A stretch of 64,000 bases of DNA. It comes from Sporosarcina ureae (GTDB lineage Bacteria; Bacillota; Bacilli; Bacillales_A; Planococcaceae). Of the stretch, positions 35,019-43,851 are shown piece after piece. A program made the translations under genes and the position numbers. Position 1 is the first letter of the stretch, and each line of letters opens with the position of its first letter. The stretch is from assembly GCF_002082015.1 (NCBI RefSeq), contig NZ_CP015109.1:706134-770133 (forward strand), in the 5' to 3' direction. Under the pieces are notes generated by a model that saw nothing but the letters and a program-made list of their open reading frames with translations, ran no database searches and was not told the origin of the DNA.

Positions 35019-36733
35019 TGGAAAAGATCCTTCAGGGCATACCAGCCTCCAATGGTATTTCTATCGCCAAAGCCTTTCGTCTAGAAAATGCTGAGTTGAC
35101 TGTACTGAAGGAATCCATTTCAGACGTGTCAGCAGAGATAGATCGTCTGCAAAGCGCACTCTCTCATTCCCGATCAGAATTGACGACTATTCAGAGACAG
35201 ACACAGGAAAAGTTCAGTGAACAGGAAGCAGCTATTTTCAGTGCACATTTACTTGTTCTCGACGATCCAGATTTAAGCGCCGCTATTACAGATACCATTC
35301 AGACGCAACACGTAAACGCCGAGTATGCAGTACAAGAGGCAGCAAACTTATACGTTTCAATGTTCGAAGCGATGGATGATCCATATATGAGAGAACGCGC
35401 TGCTGATATTCGGGATGTGACGAAACGAATCCTTTCCCATTTGCTCGGAGTCAGCATTCAATCACCCAAAGCTATTACGCAAGAGGTCGTCATCATTGCG
35501 GAAGACTTGACGCCTTCTCACACTGTTCAACTGAATCCTGAACTAATTAAAGGTTTCGTGACGGATATTGGGGGTCCTACTTCTCACTCTGCTATTTTAG
35601 CGAGAACACTAGAAATTCCAGCTGTTGTTGGAAGTAAAACTGCAATGGCTACGATTCAAAACGGCGAAATCATTATTGTAGACGGGGAAGCTGGGAGAGT
35701 TATTGTGAACCCTGACGCAGAAACATTAGTCGCTTATCAAGAAAAACAGCATGCATTTGCTAAACAAAAGGCAGAATGGCAATTACTTGCGAATGAGCCC
35801 GCCATTACGCTTGATAGTCATCGCGTTGAATTAGCAGGAAATATTGGGACACCCGACGATGTTGAAAGTGTCTTAAAAAATGGTGGAGAAGCGATTGGTT
35901 TATTCCGCACGGAGTTTCTTTACATGGGAAAAGAACAATTCCCAACCGAAGATGAACAGTTCGAAGCCTATAAAAGCGTGCTAGAACAAATGAATGGAAA
36001 AGCTACCATTGTCCGGACTCTAGACATTGGTGGTGACAAAGAATTACCTTACTTACAGCTTCCGCATGAAGCCAATCCATTCTTAGGGCTACGTGCTATC
36101 CGTCTATGTCTCGATCACGAAGAGATGTTCAGAACACAGTTACGCGCTTTATTGCGTGCCAGTATATATGGAAACTTGCGGATCATGTTTCCGATGATCA
36201 CAACGATTGATGAATTCAGGCAAGCAAAAGAAATATTCTTAGATGTAAAGCAACAACTCATCAGTGAAAAAATTGACGTGAACGAGACGATTCAACTCGG
36301 AATTATGGTTGAAACACCAGCTGTAGCTATATTGGCTGACATATTTGCAAAGGAAGTAGATTTCTTCTCAATTGGTTCAAATGATTTAATTCAATATACG
36401 ATGGCTGCTGATCGGATGAATGAACACGTTTCGTACCTCTACCAGCCATATAATCCATCTATTTTACGCTTTATAAAAATGATTATCGATGCAGCTCATA
36501 AAGAAGGTAAGATGGTAGGAATGTGTGGAGAAATGGCTCGTGACGAAACGGCAATTCCTATACTACTCGGGATGGGATTGGATGAGTTTTCCATGAGTGC
36601 ATCCTCGATACTTCGTGCACGTTCACAAATCCAGAAACTATCTAAGGCCACCTTAGAAAATCAGATAGATCATATTCTTTCCCTATCTACCGCGGATGAA
36701 GTATTGCAATTCATCAAGAGTTTGGATAGCTAA
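35018..36733 (+). CDS. ptsI: PTS enzyme I
   Basis: A 571-residue phosphotransferase. The phospho-His is in [19 protein letters not shown], the PEP-binding region in [10 protein letters not shown], and [19 protein letters not shown] and VGMCGEMA near the end complete the TIM-barrel domain. It takes phosphate from PEP and passes it to HPr. It begins one base into ptsH's stop codon and ends at a terminator. Its length equals the usual Gram-positive enzyme I. Its position next to the fru genes suggests that fructose is a main PTS sugar here. Confidence 0.95.
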   Translation: MEKILQGIPASNGISIAKAFRLENAELTVLKESISDVSAEIDRLQSALSHSRSELTTIQRQTQEKFSEQEAAIFSAHLLVLDDPDLSAAITDTIQTQHVNAEYAVQEAANLYVSMFEAMDDPYMRERAADIRDVTKRILSHLLGVSIQSPKAITQEVVIIAEDLTPSHTVQLNPELIKGFVTDIGGPTSHSAILARTLEIPAVVGSKTAMATIQNGEIIIVDGEAGRVIVNPDAETLVAYQEKQHAFAKQKAEWQLLANEPAITLDSHRVELAGNIGTPDDVESVLKNGGEAIGLFRTEFLYMGKEQFPTEDEQFEAYKSVLEQMNGKATIVRTLDIGGDKELPYLQLPHEANPFLGLRAIRLCLDHEEMFRTQLRALLRASIYGNLRIMFPMITTIDEFRQAKEIFLDVKQQLISEKIDVNETIQLGIMVETPAVAILADIFAKEVDFFSIGSNDLIQYTMAADRMNEHVSYLYQPYNPSILRFIKMIIDAAHKEGKMVGMCGEMARDETAIPILLGMGLDEFSMSASSILRARSQIQKLSKATLENQIDHILSLSTADEVLQFIKSLDS

Positions 36734-36746
36734 TACTACGTAATGG

Positions 36747-36781
36747 ACCACTCTCTGAATCTAGATGATTCAAAAAGTGGT
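36747..36781 (+). terminator. terminator after ptsI
   Basis: ACCACT...GAATC pairs with GATTC...AGTGGT around a short loop, followed by TTTTTAATTT. Confidence 0.85.
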
Positions 36782-36801
36782 TTTTAATTTCTCCAACATT
36801 G

Positions 36802-36900
36802 TTACTCCACACAAATATCATGCGAACTTGACTCTCTTTTTGTACGCTTAGCCTTATAATTGAAAAGGAAGTGTGTGGCTGGTTAGTCGAAATACATCCA
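36802..36900 (+). repeat. direct repeat copy, left of the mnx block
   Basis: ACACAAATATCATGCGAACT (36809-36828) is identical to 44881-44900, with weaker similarity on both sides (TTACTC before it; GTAC.CTTAG and GGAAGTGT after it). At the right site this text is the leader of the SEC-C gene. Here no gene follows, and the text after GGAAGTGT only faintly resembles that gene's first codons. It may be a decayed second copy of the promoter region. Confidence 0.6.
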
Positions 36901-36978
36901 CTATATATTTTAATTAGTCAATTTTTAGATAATACAACTTCATTAGGTTGTTACATCATCTCCCAAGCATCAGATATT

Positions 36979-36987
36979 CATATACTA
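36979..36987 (+). promoter_or_regulatory. sigma-K-type -10 before the Cys-rich gene
   Basis: CATATACTA matches the sigma-K -10 consensus CATANNNTA. No clear AC occurs at the expected -35 distance; the nearest good one is 24 bases upstream. It lies 25 bases before the TTG start. The match to the mnx promoter is suggestive of shared late-sporulation timing. Confidence 0.45.
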
Positions 36988-37012
36988 CAAAGAGCGGTGG
37001 GAGGTGAATGCT

Positions 37013-37447
37013 TTGAAAAAAGAAAATCATTGTAAATGTGGAGAACACAATTACTGTCAGAAGTGCCCCCAAAAAAAATGTGGTGCCAAATACTGTACCC
37101 GTTGTAGAAAAGACTTATGTAATCCGTGCTTCATGGTCCGTTTAGGCGGTTTGCAAGACGGTCTTAACTTCCGTTTGCGCCAAATGGTTTGTTGTGAGGT
37201 GGAGTTCCAAATGGAAGAAGAAATTGTAAAGGGTACTATTACTTTTGTCGGCTCTAACTTTGTCGAGATATTCGTGAACGGGAAACCAGGCGAATTGCCC
37301 GCAGACTGTGGTTGTACTGCTGATAAAAAAGGAAAGAAACAAAAGAAAGTAGAACATCCAATCGGTAATACTTTGATTTTACCAATCGACAAGATTTCAC
37401 AAATCAAGACCCTAGGATGTTGCCATTCCAAGAACCCATGCAGGTAG
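37013..37447 (+). CDS. Cys-rich, probably spore-associated protein convergent with mnx
   Basis: A 144-residue protein in two parts. Residues 1-40 hold ten cysteines in short spacing (CKCGEHNYCQKCPQKKCGAK and CTRCRKDLCNPC), a likely metal-binding knuckle. The rest has the strand pattern CCEVEFQMEEEIVKGTITFV, SNFVEIFVNG, and TLILPIDKISQIKTLGC, which resembles the small beta-barrel pattern of MnxE and MnxF. It has no signal peptide. The TTG at 37013 follows GGGAGG by nine bases; the GTG at 37004 touches the ribosome site. It converges with the gene beyond mnxG. A role in the spore coat or exosporium is inferred from these neighbours and from the upstream -10. Confidence 0.72.
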   Translation: MKKENHCKCGEHNYCQKCPQKKCGAKYCTRCRKDLCNPCFMVRLGGLQDGLNFRLRQMVCCEVEFQMEEEIVKGTITFVGSNFVEIFVNGKPGELPADCGCTADKKGKKQKKVEHPIGNTLILPIDKISQIKTLGCCHSKNPCR

Positions 37448-37456
37448 TATAGTAAT

Positions 37457-37492
37457 AAAAAATCAGTCTCCAATTATAGGGACTGATTTTTT
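37457..37492. terminator. bidirectional terminator at the end of the mnx operon
   Basis: AAAAAATCAGTC pairs with GACTGATTTTTT between the convergent Cys-rich gene and the last mnx-operon gene. Confidence 0.88.
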
Positions 37493-38210
37493 ATTTATCT
37501 ACCACGATGTGGCCAATATTTCCAATGGCGATGATACTTTTTTCTTTATTCAACTCCAGTACAATGGACTCTTTATTCACATCCACTAGTACCCCTTCAA
37601 TTAGTGACCGTCCCACTCGAACTTTTATAGTTTGCTCTTCAAACAACAGCAGATACACTGCTAACGGAATTTTGAAGAATAGCTGAATAAGCTCTGGAGA
37701 AGAGCCGACAACTTTTCCAAACTGAAATGTCAACTTCCTACGTAAACGTGGACCGATATTCAGTAAATTGGCCTCCGGTACTAGTTCAGCATAGCAGCCC
37801 GAGGATTTGACCGATTCAATCTGTTCATATGGCACGATGATTTTATAATCGTCTCGCCTTAACAGGATGAAATCAAATGCCGCCATCACCACTACTCCGG
37901 AAAGCGTTTCATCTAAAGGATTTATTATCTCTACTTCCAGACCAATCAAACCGTCAAACGCCCGTTGATACGTTTCTTGAACGGATCGGTTATCGTCAAG
38001 TGCCAGATCCAGTAATAATCTATTGGCTTCTGCGATTTTCTTGTCTACTTCCTCACGCTTTTCAGGAGGAAGACAGCTTTCTGGAGATGGCAATTCCGGA
38101 TTCTCTGCCCGGCTAGGACAGCATTTTTTCGGGATGAAAAAATCCTGTTTTTCGATTTGCTTTTCCATTTGCTTTTTCATTTGTTTTTTCTTTATTCTCT
38201 TTTTACCCAT
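37491..38210 (-). CDS. MnxD-like protein, last gene of the mnx operon
   Basis: A 239-residue protein. Residues 1-22 are almost all Lys, Gln and Met; then come CCPSRAENPELPSPESC and a helix. The remainder forms two beta-rich units: GLEVEIINPLDETLSGVVVM with IIVPYEQIESV, and IKVRVGRSLIEGVLVDVNKE with IAIGNIGHIVV. Between them KLTFQFGKVVGSSPELIQLF lines up with LTLRFGETVNKRETLVQQFF of MnxD, and the flanks also align. The two are therefore probably paralogues. ATG 38210 lies six bases after GGGGGTG. It begins 26 bases after mnxG and ends in a terminator, so it is the eighth gene of the operon. I know no described gene under this name. Confidence 0.78.
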   Translation of the reverse strand: MGKKRIKKKQMKKQMEKQIEKQDFFIPKKCCPSRAENPELPSPESCLPPEKREEVDKKIAEANRLLLDLALDDNRSVQETYQRAFDGLIGLEVEIINPLDETLSGVVVMAAFDFILLRRDDYKIIVPYEQIESVKSSGCYAELVPEANLLNIGPRLRRKLTFQFGKVVGSSPELIQLFFKIPLAVYLLLFEEQTIKVRVGRSLIEGVLVDVNKESIVLELNKEKSIIAIGNIGHIVVDK

Positions 38211-38235
38211 TTTCACACCCCCGTTCCTTCACAAA

Positions 38236-41200
38236 CTATTGATCTAGTTTTGGGAGATGTTTTTTAAGCTCTTCGAACACCCGCATGATCCCCCACATCC
38301 CTTGCTCGATATCCCAGCGAATGTTTCCTGATCGATACATGAAATCGCCCGAGAATCCGTTATAAGCTCCTGCACCGCCAAGCAGTTGCAAATTTCTTTT
38401 AGCACCCGCAACGTTAAATCCGACATATGATTCTGTTCGTGAATAAATATCTTTGGAATCAAATTTCCAACGGTGACCATGCAGATGGAATGTGTGCGAT
38501 CTTCGTCTTTCAGCCGGTGTGACTAATCGTATTGTTACCGGGTCCCCCACATAGCTTTCGAAAACTGGAGTGGATGGGTCGCCAAAAACATCTGAACTGA
38601 ATACATCATGGATTTTTGCATGTTGTCGATAACGATTGATCAGCCGCTCGCTTCGATAGTTAAAGCCTCGCGACCCTTGATCATACGTATCTAGCAAATC
38701 CTCGTCTATCTCAGGCGGAGCCAGCAAAATACCGTCCACTGGATCGAAAATGACTTGATTGTTTTGATCAAGTAGCCTGACACCATCATGCATCACAATC
38801 ACGAATTCTCTCGTATCCGGCAAGTAGGGATTGCGCAAGATAACATTCGCTCCTATCGTGACTGGCTCCAGTGTATACGGATCCAAATATTCGGTTCCCC
38901 TCGGCTCAGCAATGAACGCTCCAAATGCGCCTTGCGAACGATGGTTGCGGATATCCGCCATATCCCACATACCGCACACACCGACCGCAGAATCGACATA
39001 CCAGCGATACGTCCTAGACTCACCTGGACCAACTGTTTGATCGCCATTGAATCCAACTGTCTCTCCTGCAGACGTCTTAACGTCATAATCAAGTAATTGA
39101 GCATGAAGTGAGATACGTAAAGATGGTGGATAAAATGCTTGCTCCTTCACAATCGGATACGGATAGATTCCGTCCTTGAAAGGAAACAGCTCTGGTTTCA
39201 GATAGCTAGTTAACGTAACATCGACAGTGTCCCCCACGTTGCCACGTAAGATGAGCGGTACTGGTTCTTTCTTGCCGTTCTGTATAGCCTCCATATCCTC
39301 ACGCAACGCAAAGATGATGGCGTCCGGATCATGATCACCGAACGAGTTATACTTGATCGAGGTTTGAAAGGCTACAACATCGTACTTTCGCAGAGGGCCC
39401 TCTACTATCTCTATAGTTGGATCCGCCGCTGATGGAGGTTTGCTACCTGTACATTTTGGCAAAGGTGTTGAACGCTCTTTCGGTTCAGGCCGATCTGGCA
39501 GTTTGATCAGTTCAGGCACTTTTTCATCAAATGCCCGAATCAGCCCCCATAACCCATTCCATAAGTCCTCCTCCGTTTCAAATGTCCATAAATAATCACC
39601 TGACCGCGGTACATTCATCTCCATCGTAAATGATTCGGATATTCCTATATGCTGCTGGTTTTCCAACCTGGAATTTAGATCTCCGCGCTCATTCGGCCAA
39701 CGTAGACCATGCACATTAAAACTATGGGATTCTTCCTGTGCCCCTTGTAGCAGCCGGATTCTGATGGAATCTCCCTCATAGGCTTTAAAGATCGGTGTAA
39801 TAGGATCGCCTTTTACATAAGAACTGAAACTATAGGCGGGATCGCAGTCCTTGCCTAAACGGAATTGCAACGGTTCATTTTTATAGTTCACTCCAAACAG
39901 TCCTGGATCATCTGGTGAGCCCGGGAATGGCGGAGGTGCTAATGGTTTACCATCTTTGTTGAATAAATGTGTGAAGTCCTGTGCAAATATCGCAAAATCT
40001 CTATAATCGGGAATTAGTGGATTGGTAACAGTAATTTCCGTCCCCTGATCCACTTCTTCTCCAGTCGTGGAATCGAAATATTCAGAAAAGCGCGGATGGA
40101 CGACACCGGAACCGAAGACGCCGTGCTGTTGATGGGCTGACGGGAATATATGATCATGGAAAAACCATGCTTTAAGCTCAACATCTGCATAATATGAGTA
40201 TCGAATCGTTTCACCGGATAGAACGGATGAATCATAGTTCCATCCGATATTTCCACCGTCATTTACGAGCACATCGAACTTCACAAAGTGGATGTGCAAA
40301 CCCGCCTCGTAAGTTCGCGTAACTAATTGGAATGCGTCACCATCCAAGATATGCGGCAAACGGTTTGTGAAATTGATTTCATAGCGCGTATTACTGGATG
40401 CATGGATGACGAGCGGTTCCGGTGCTTTCTTTCCTGAACAAATATCGTCCAAATCTTCATCCAGCACAAATATTCGTCCAGTCGGATCATGCCAACCTTC
40501 TCGGTTATAAATAAGCGGAATCTCAATTAAGGAGATATTGAACTCCTTTACGGGTACACCTTCAGGACACGGGTCGGTAAAAACTGCACCCGGTCTAGGA
40601 TTTGCAATTGCAGCATTTCTCTCAAGTTCAGTCAACCCTCTACCTCCAACAATACTCATTGGTGGACGAGGTGCTTTCAAACCGACTTTTCCTGGAATAA
40701 AATTCGGGAATCCAGGTTTCTGTTTAGTTGGTTTTGGCGGCACCGGTCTATCCGGTAGTGGCTTAAGTGCCTTGATCGGAACACCATTCGGATAGCACTG
40801 GTTGCCTTCTTGAAGAGTATTAAAGACACGATTCATTCCCCACATCCCTGCAGCGAAATGTGGATAAAGGTGACAGTGGATGACTGCATCACCGAAAGAG
40901 CCGTGCAAGCTGCCAAGACCGTATAGTGGCTGAATCGTGTAATGACTTTGCGGACTAATGGCCTGCGCATCGAAAATTTCAGAAGCCAAATCACTTGGAT
41001 CACTGAACCATTGGTGTACGTGATAGTGGAATACATGCGTTTCTTTCACGCCGCCATGAAATAGCCGGATTTTTGCAGGGTCCCCGACATACCCCCGCAG
41101 AATCGGAGTCGATGGGTCTCCGAATACCCATGAATCATGGTGTACCTCTTCTCCCTCACAGTTTGGACAGACGACGCCTTCTGCGACTAATTGTTCTCGT

Positions 41201-41877
41201 CTGTTTTCTGGCTCATAGCGGTAATTAGCACCATGGAATGACTCTACTTCTTGATTGGAGAAATGATTGATTGGCGTATTACCAGTTAAATCATCTACTT
41301 CCATTTCATCTGTAAACATCCATACATACTCACGAAACGAAGGCAATAAGGGATGATGGACATCCGCATATTGTCCGCTGTTTATTGGCTTGCCTGTTTC
41401 AGGATCGGTCCACCAGGAGAAACGGCTTTGCACACATAAGCCCCCTACCAGACCATTTGAATTGGAACCGTTCTCGTCACTCGAGACATTTCCTAGATCA
41501 GAGAAGTAATAATTTCCTTCTTTCATCAAATGCAGCTTATATAAGATTTTCTCACATGGCGCTACAGTCGTTTCCTTATTGAACCCAACATTCGCTCCAT
41601 CCGATTGGCAAACATCGTATTCTGCTTCCTGAAAATGCATACCTGCATGGAATGGGAGTTTATTTTCAAACAGTATTTCCACGACATCTCCTTCATTCGC
41701 CCGGATAAAGAGCGGTTGAACGAGATCAACAGGCATAAAAGGGTTTTTCTTTACGAGTTGCTTCACTTTTTCTTCGTTTTCCTTCAATACATACATCATG
41801 CCATTCGGATTGTGATCCCCAAATGTGTTTAGGACAATCCGTATAGGAATGGCTACTACGTGGTAGCGTCTTTTCAC
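38236..41877 (-). CDS. mnxG: Mn(II)-oxidising multicopper oxidase MnxG
   Basis: A 1213-residue multi-domain multicopper oxidase, the size of MnxG in marine Bacillus (about 1217). Six cupredoxin-type units can be followed by repeated FGDHNP-, GYVGDP- and GMWG-like texts. Copper ligands: HVFHYHVH at 281-288, HCHLYPHFAAGM at 334-345, HIHF at 528-531 and FFHDHIF at 572-578. Later units keep the fold (HSFNVHGLRW, HTFHLHGHRWKF) but lack the His-Cys-His set (RWDIEQGMWG). MnxG with MnxE and MnxF oxidises Mn(II) through Mn(III) to Mn(IV) oxide on the spore exosporium. No signal peptide is seen, as expected for a mother-cell-assembled protein. GTG 41877 follows GAGGTGAAGT. Confidence 0.95.
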   Translation of the reverse strand: MKRRYHVVAIPIRIVLNTFGDHNPNGMMYVLKENEEKVKQLVKKNPFMPVDLVQPLFIRANEGDVVEILFENKLPFHAGMHFQEAEYDVCQSDGANVGFNKETTVAPCEKILYKLHLMKEGNYYFSDLGNVSSDENGSNSNGLVGGLCVQSRFSWWTDPETGKPINSGQYADVHHPLLPSFREYVWMFTDEMEVDDLTGNTPINHFSNQEVESFHGANYRYEPENRREQLVAEGVVCPNCEGEEVHHDSWVFGDPSTPILRGYVGDPAKIRLFHGGVKETHVFHYHVHQWFSDPSDLASEIFDAQAISPQSHYTIQPLYGLGSLHGSFGDAVIHCHLYPHFAAGMWGMNRVFNTLQEGNQCYPNGVPIKALKPLPDRPVPPKPTKQKPGFPNFIPGKVGLKAPRPPMSIVGGRGLTELERNAAIANPRPGAVFTDPCPEGVPVKEFNISLIEIPLIYNREGWHDPTGRIFVLDEDLDDICSGKKAPEPLVIHASSNTRYEINFTNRLPHILDGDAFQLVTRTYEAGLHIHFVKFDVLVNDGGNIGWNYDSSVLSGETIRYSYYADVELKAWFFHDHIFPSAHQQHGVFGSGVVHPRFSEYFDSTTGEEVDQGTEITVTNPLIPDYRDFAIFAQDFTHLFNKDGKPLAPPPFPGSPDDPGLFGVNYKNEPLQFRLGKDCDPAYSFSSYVKGDPITPIFKAYEGDSIRIRLLQGAQEESHSFNVHGLRWPNERGDLNSRLENQQHIGISESFTMEMNVPRSGDYLWTFETEEDLWNGLWGLIRAFDEKVPELIKLPDRPEPKERSTPLPKCTGSKPPSAADPTIEIVEGPLRKYDVVAFQTSIKYNSFGDHDPDAIIFALREDMEAIQNGKKEPVPLILRGNVGDTVDVTLTSYLKPELFPFKDGIYPYPIVKEQAFYPPSLRISLHAQLLDYDVKTSAGETVGFNGDQTVGPGESRTYRWYVDSAVGVCGMWDMADIRNHRSQGAFGAFIAEPRGTEYLDPYTLEPVTIGANVILRNPYLPDTREFVIVMHDGVRLLDQNNQVIFDPVDGILLAPPEIDEDLLDTYDQGSRGFNYRSERLINRYRQHAKIHDVFSSDVFGDPSTPVFESYVGDPVTIRLVTPAERRRSHTFHLHGHRWKFDSKDIYSRTESYVGFNVAGAKRNLQLLGGAGAYNGFSGDFMYRSGNIRWDIEQGMWGIMRVFEELKKHLPKLDQ

Positions 41878-41894
41878 TCACTTCACCTCATCTT

Positions 41895-42182
41895 CTACTC
41901 TTTTAATTCCGGGATTGGCACTCCATTTTCTGTTTCGATATAGAATACTTCAATGGTGTCTATATGAACAAACCATGTTTTCCCTTCCAATGCCGGGATA
42001 GATGTTGTCTGAACTTTCATTTCCACAATATCATCCACTACACTAATAATTTCCCCTATGAACATAAACGGAAAGGCTTCCGTCAGGATCAATACTTTTT
42101 TGCCTATGTTCTGGCTAAAGTGGACAACGATTCCCTCTTCCCGAACAATATTGATTGGCTGACATTCATTTTGCTGCGTCAT
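41895..42182 (-). CDS. mnxF: Mnx complex subunit MnxF
   Basis: A 95-residue protein located directly before mnxG, as in Bacillus sp. PL-12 and SG-1. Its strands read GKKVLILTEAFPFMFIGEII, VVDDIVEMKVQTTSI and TWFVHIDTIEVFYIETENG. MnxE and MnxF form a copper-binding heterohexamer that holds MnxG. The family assignment rests on gene order, size and pattern. The ATG follows AAGGAG. A similar beta-barrel strand pattern is seen in the neighbouring gene products. Confidence 0.88.
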   Translation of the reverse strand: MTQQNECQPINIVREEGIVVHFSQNIGKKVLILTEAFPFMFIGEIISVVDDIVEMKVQTTSIPALEGKTWFVHIDTIEVFYIETENGVPIPELKE

Positions 42183-42197
42183 GCATTCAACTCCTTT

Positions 42198-42488
42198 TTA
42201 AGTTAACGGAAAGACTAGATCACAAGGTACTTCTGTCGTAAATGACACGATTTTCTCCAAAGGTATACTCAGTGGTGTCGGGAACTTATAAAAAGGAGCA
42301 TTCACCATTTTGACTGTAACTGGCGTTAAGGTTAGATGCCCTAGACCCACTTCAGAAACTGTACCGCAAAAAATTGGACGGAATACTTGGCCTAGTAGAT
42401 TAAGCTGCACTGCCTTTGTAATGATAAGAACTTCCTGATCTATCAATCCTGAGAAATCATAGGATTGAATCTTTTCTTCATTTTTCAC
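42198..42488 (-). CDS. mnxE: Mnx complex subunit MnxE
   Basis: A 96-residue protein between mnxD and mnxF with the same small beta-barrel-like pattern: DFSGLIDQEVLIITKAVQLN, CGTVSEVGLGHLTLTPVTV, PLSIPLEKIVSFTTEVP. MnxE is one of the two small copper-binding partners of MnxG. GTG 42488, eight bases after GAGGAGG, is the best start; a frame open to 42518 would place 41 bases inside mnxD. With this start it overlaps mnxD by 11 bases. Confidence 0.87.
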   Translation of the reverse strand: MKNEEKIQSYDFSGLIDQEVLIITKAVQLNLLGQVFRPIFCGTVSEVGLGHLTLTPVTVKMVNAPFYKFPTPLSIPLEKIVSFTTEVPCDLVFPLT

Positions 42489-43209
42489 TATTTCTGCCTC
42501 CTCTAACTTTTCCACCAAATGATTGGAGCAACGTTCTCATCTCTTTTTTCCAAAAGGAAACTAGAGAGAGAGTAGATACAATGCGAATTTCCACTAAAGG
42601 AATCTTGCGTACTGCGCCGAAGCTCGTAAGCAGTAACTCGCTCTTTGTCGTATTCATGATCTTTCCGCTTACGGTTTCATTACTCAAAACGGCTTCCACT
42701 CTCGTACCTTTCCATGAAAGAAAGTTGGTCCGAAAGGATTCTTCAAAAAACTGTTGGACGAGTGTTTCTCTTTTGTTAACCGTTTCGCCAAATCGAAGTG
42801 TAAGATTTTTTTGCAACTGATTATCATACAGGTGATGCTGATGCGTATTGGAATAGGAAGGAAAACCAAATGGGATATTTGCTGTTTCAATATAAGTGTA
42901 GGGGATCCATATTCGTTTCTGTAGATTCGTCAGCATGACAAAATCTCTGCCGATTGCTGCGACTTTACCTTCTGTTTCCAAACAGCCGTCCATCTCATCG
43001 AGTGACGTAATGACAACTTGCTGATTTCGTTTGCCTTTGAAAAACTTTTTGAGTGTTAATGATTTCCTGAGAGGTTCATGAATTCCAGCTATCTTAAATA
43101 AATTTTTCTGGCCGATATAATCTGTCAAAACTCTAGTTTGTTCTTCCGGTCCGTTACTCGTTGGCGAGGAAAAAGCAGGATTTCTATGAAATTGCTTTAT
43201 AAGGTTCAC
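42478..43209 (-). CDS. mnxD: Mnx operon protein MnxD
   Basis: A 243-residue soluble protein of unknown biochemical role at the fourth position of the mnx operon. It has two beta-rich units: NQQVVITSLDEMDGCLETEG with RIWIPYTYIETANIPFG, and RVEAVLSNETVSGKIMNTTK with RKIPLVEIRIV. LTLRFGETVNKRETLVQQFF joins them. This architecture repeats in the product of the gene downstream of mnxG. The GTG at 43209 is the only likely start, although AAGGAGG abuts it; no other start codon with a ribosome site exists in the first 25 codons. Confidence 0.85.
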   Translation of the reverse strand: MNLIKQFHRNPAFSSPTSNGPEEQTRVLTDYIGQKNLFKIAGIHEPLRKSLTLKKFFKGKRNQQVVITSLDEMDGCLETEGKVAAIGRDFVMLTNLQKRIWIPYTYIETANIPFGFPSYSNTHQHHLYDNQLQKNLTLRFGETVNKRETLVQQFFEESFRTNFLSWKGTRVEAVLSNETVSGKIMNTTKSELLLTSFGAVRKIPLVEIRIVSTLSLVSFWKKEMRTLLQSFGGKVRGGRNSEK

Positions 43210-43242
43210 CTCCTTACTACCATTCCCAAAGTACTGCTAGAT

Positions 43243-43821
43243 CTATTTGATGAGTTGTTGTAAATGATTAGCGATTTCTTTTATTTCTACTTTATTATTC
43301 CTTGTCGCCATATTATGGTGTGCTCGTATCAAATCCTGATCATCAACAATATACATAGACGTCGAATGCGTAACGAATCCATCTTCATTTTTGTCGTAAT
43401 AAAAATTTAGGTATTTTGAGAACTCTTTAGTCGATTCTTCTGTACCTCTGAAAAACAACCAGTTAGGGTCTTCGATATTAAATAATTCTTTGTAACGCAC
43501 TATTTTTTCTTTCGTATCGTATTCAGGATCCACGGTGATCGCTATAATAAAGTACTTATCTTGGGTGATTCCTCTACCTTCCATTTCCTCCTGCAAAGCG
43601 GTTAGATCCCACATTGTAGTCGGACAAACATCGGGACACTTTGTGTAGAAAAATGTGACAAGCTTCGGTTTGCCCTGGAAGTTTGTCTCGTTCCCACCCA
43701 CTTCTGTAAACGGCCATTCCGTTACTTCCCCAATTTTCGGTAGTTCCACTGCCTTTGACCACACGGCGTATATAAACACGGAAAATATTGGCAACATCAA
43801 TATGATGATGAACTTTTTCAC
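43243..43821 (-). CDS. mnxC: SCO1/SenC-like protein MnxC
   Basis: A 192-residue thioredoxin-fold protein with one N-terminal helix (FIIILMLPIFSVFIYAVW) and the SCO copper motif: KCPDVCPTTMWDL (Cys-x-x-x-Cys) and the downstream His in FVTHSTSMYIVDD. SCO1-type proteins bind copper and help metallate copper enzymes or act on their cysteines. In the mnx operon the likely client is MnxG or a partner. The start GTG at 43821 follows GGAGAGGAG. A second SCO protein is encoded at 51906-52466. Confidence 0.93.
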   Translation of the reverse strand: MKKFIIILMLPIFSVFIYAVWSKAVELPKIGEVTEWPFTEVGGNETNFQGKPKLVTFFYTKCPDVCPTTMWDLTALQEEMEGRGITQDKYFIIAITVDPEYDTKEKIVRYKELFNIEDPNWLFFRGTEESTKEFSKYLNFYYDKNEDGFVTHSTSMYIVDDQDLIRAHHNMATRNNKVEIKEIANHLQQLIK

Positions 43822-43851
43822 TACTGTTCTCCTCTCCTGCCCAAATGATCT

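Noticed and set aside
36955..36978. Full sigma-K promoter before the Cys-rich gene
   Set aside because: The -10 fits, but no AC is found 16-17 bases upstream, so only the -10 is reported, with low confidence.
40014..41036. Several 65-85-codon frames inside mnxG
   Set aside because: They are out-of-frame shadows of the oxidase and do not resemble proteins.
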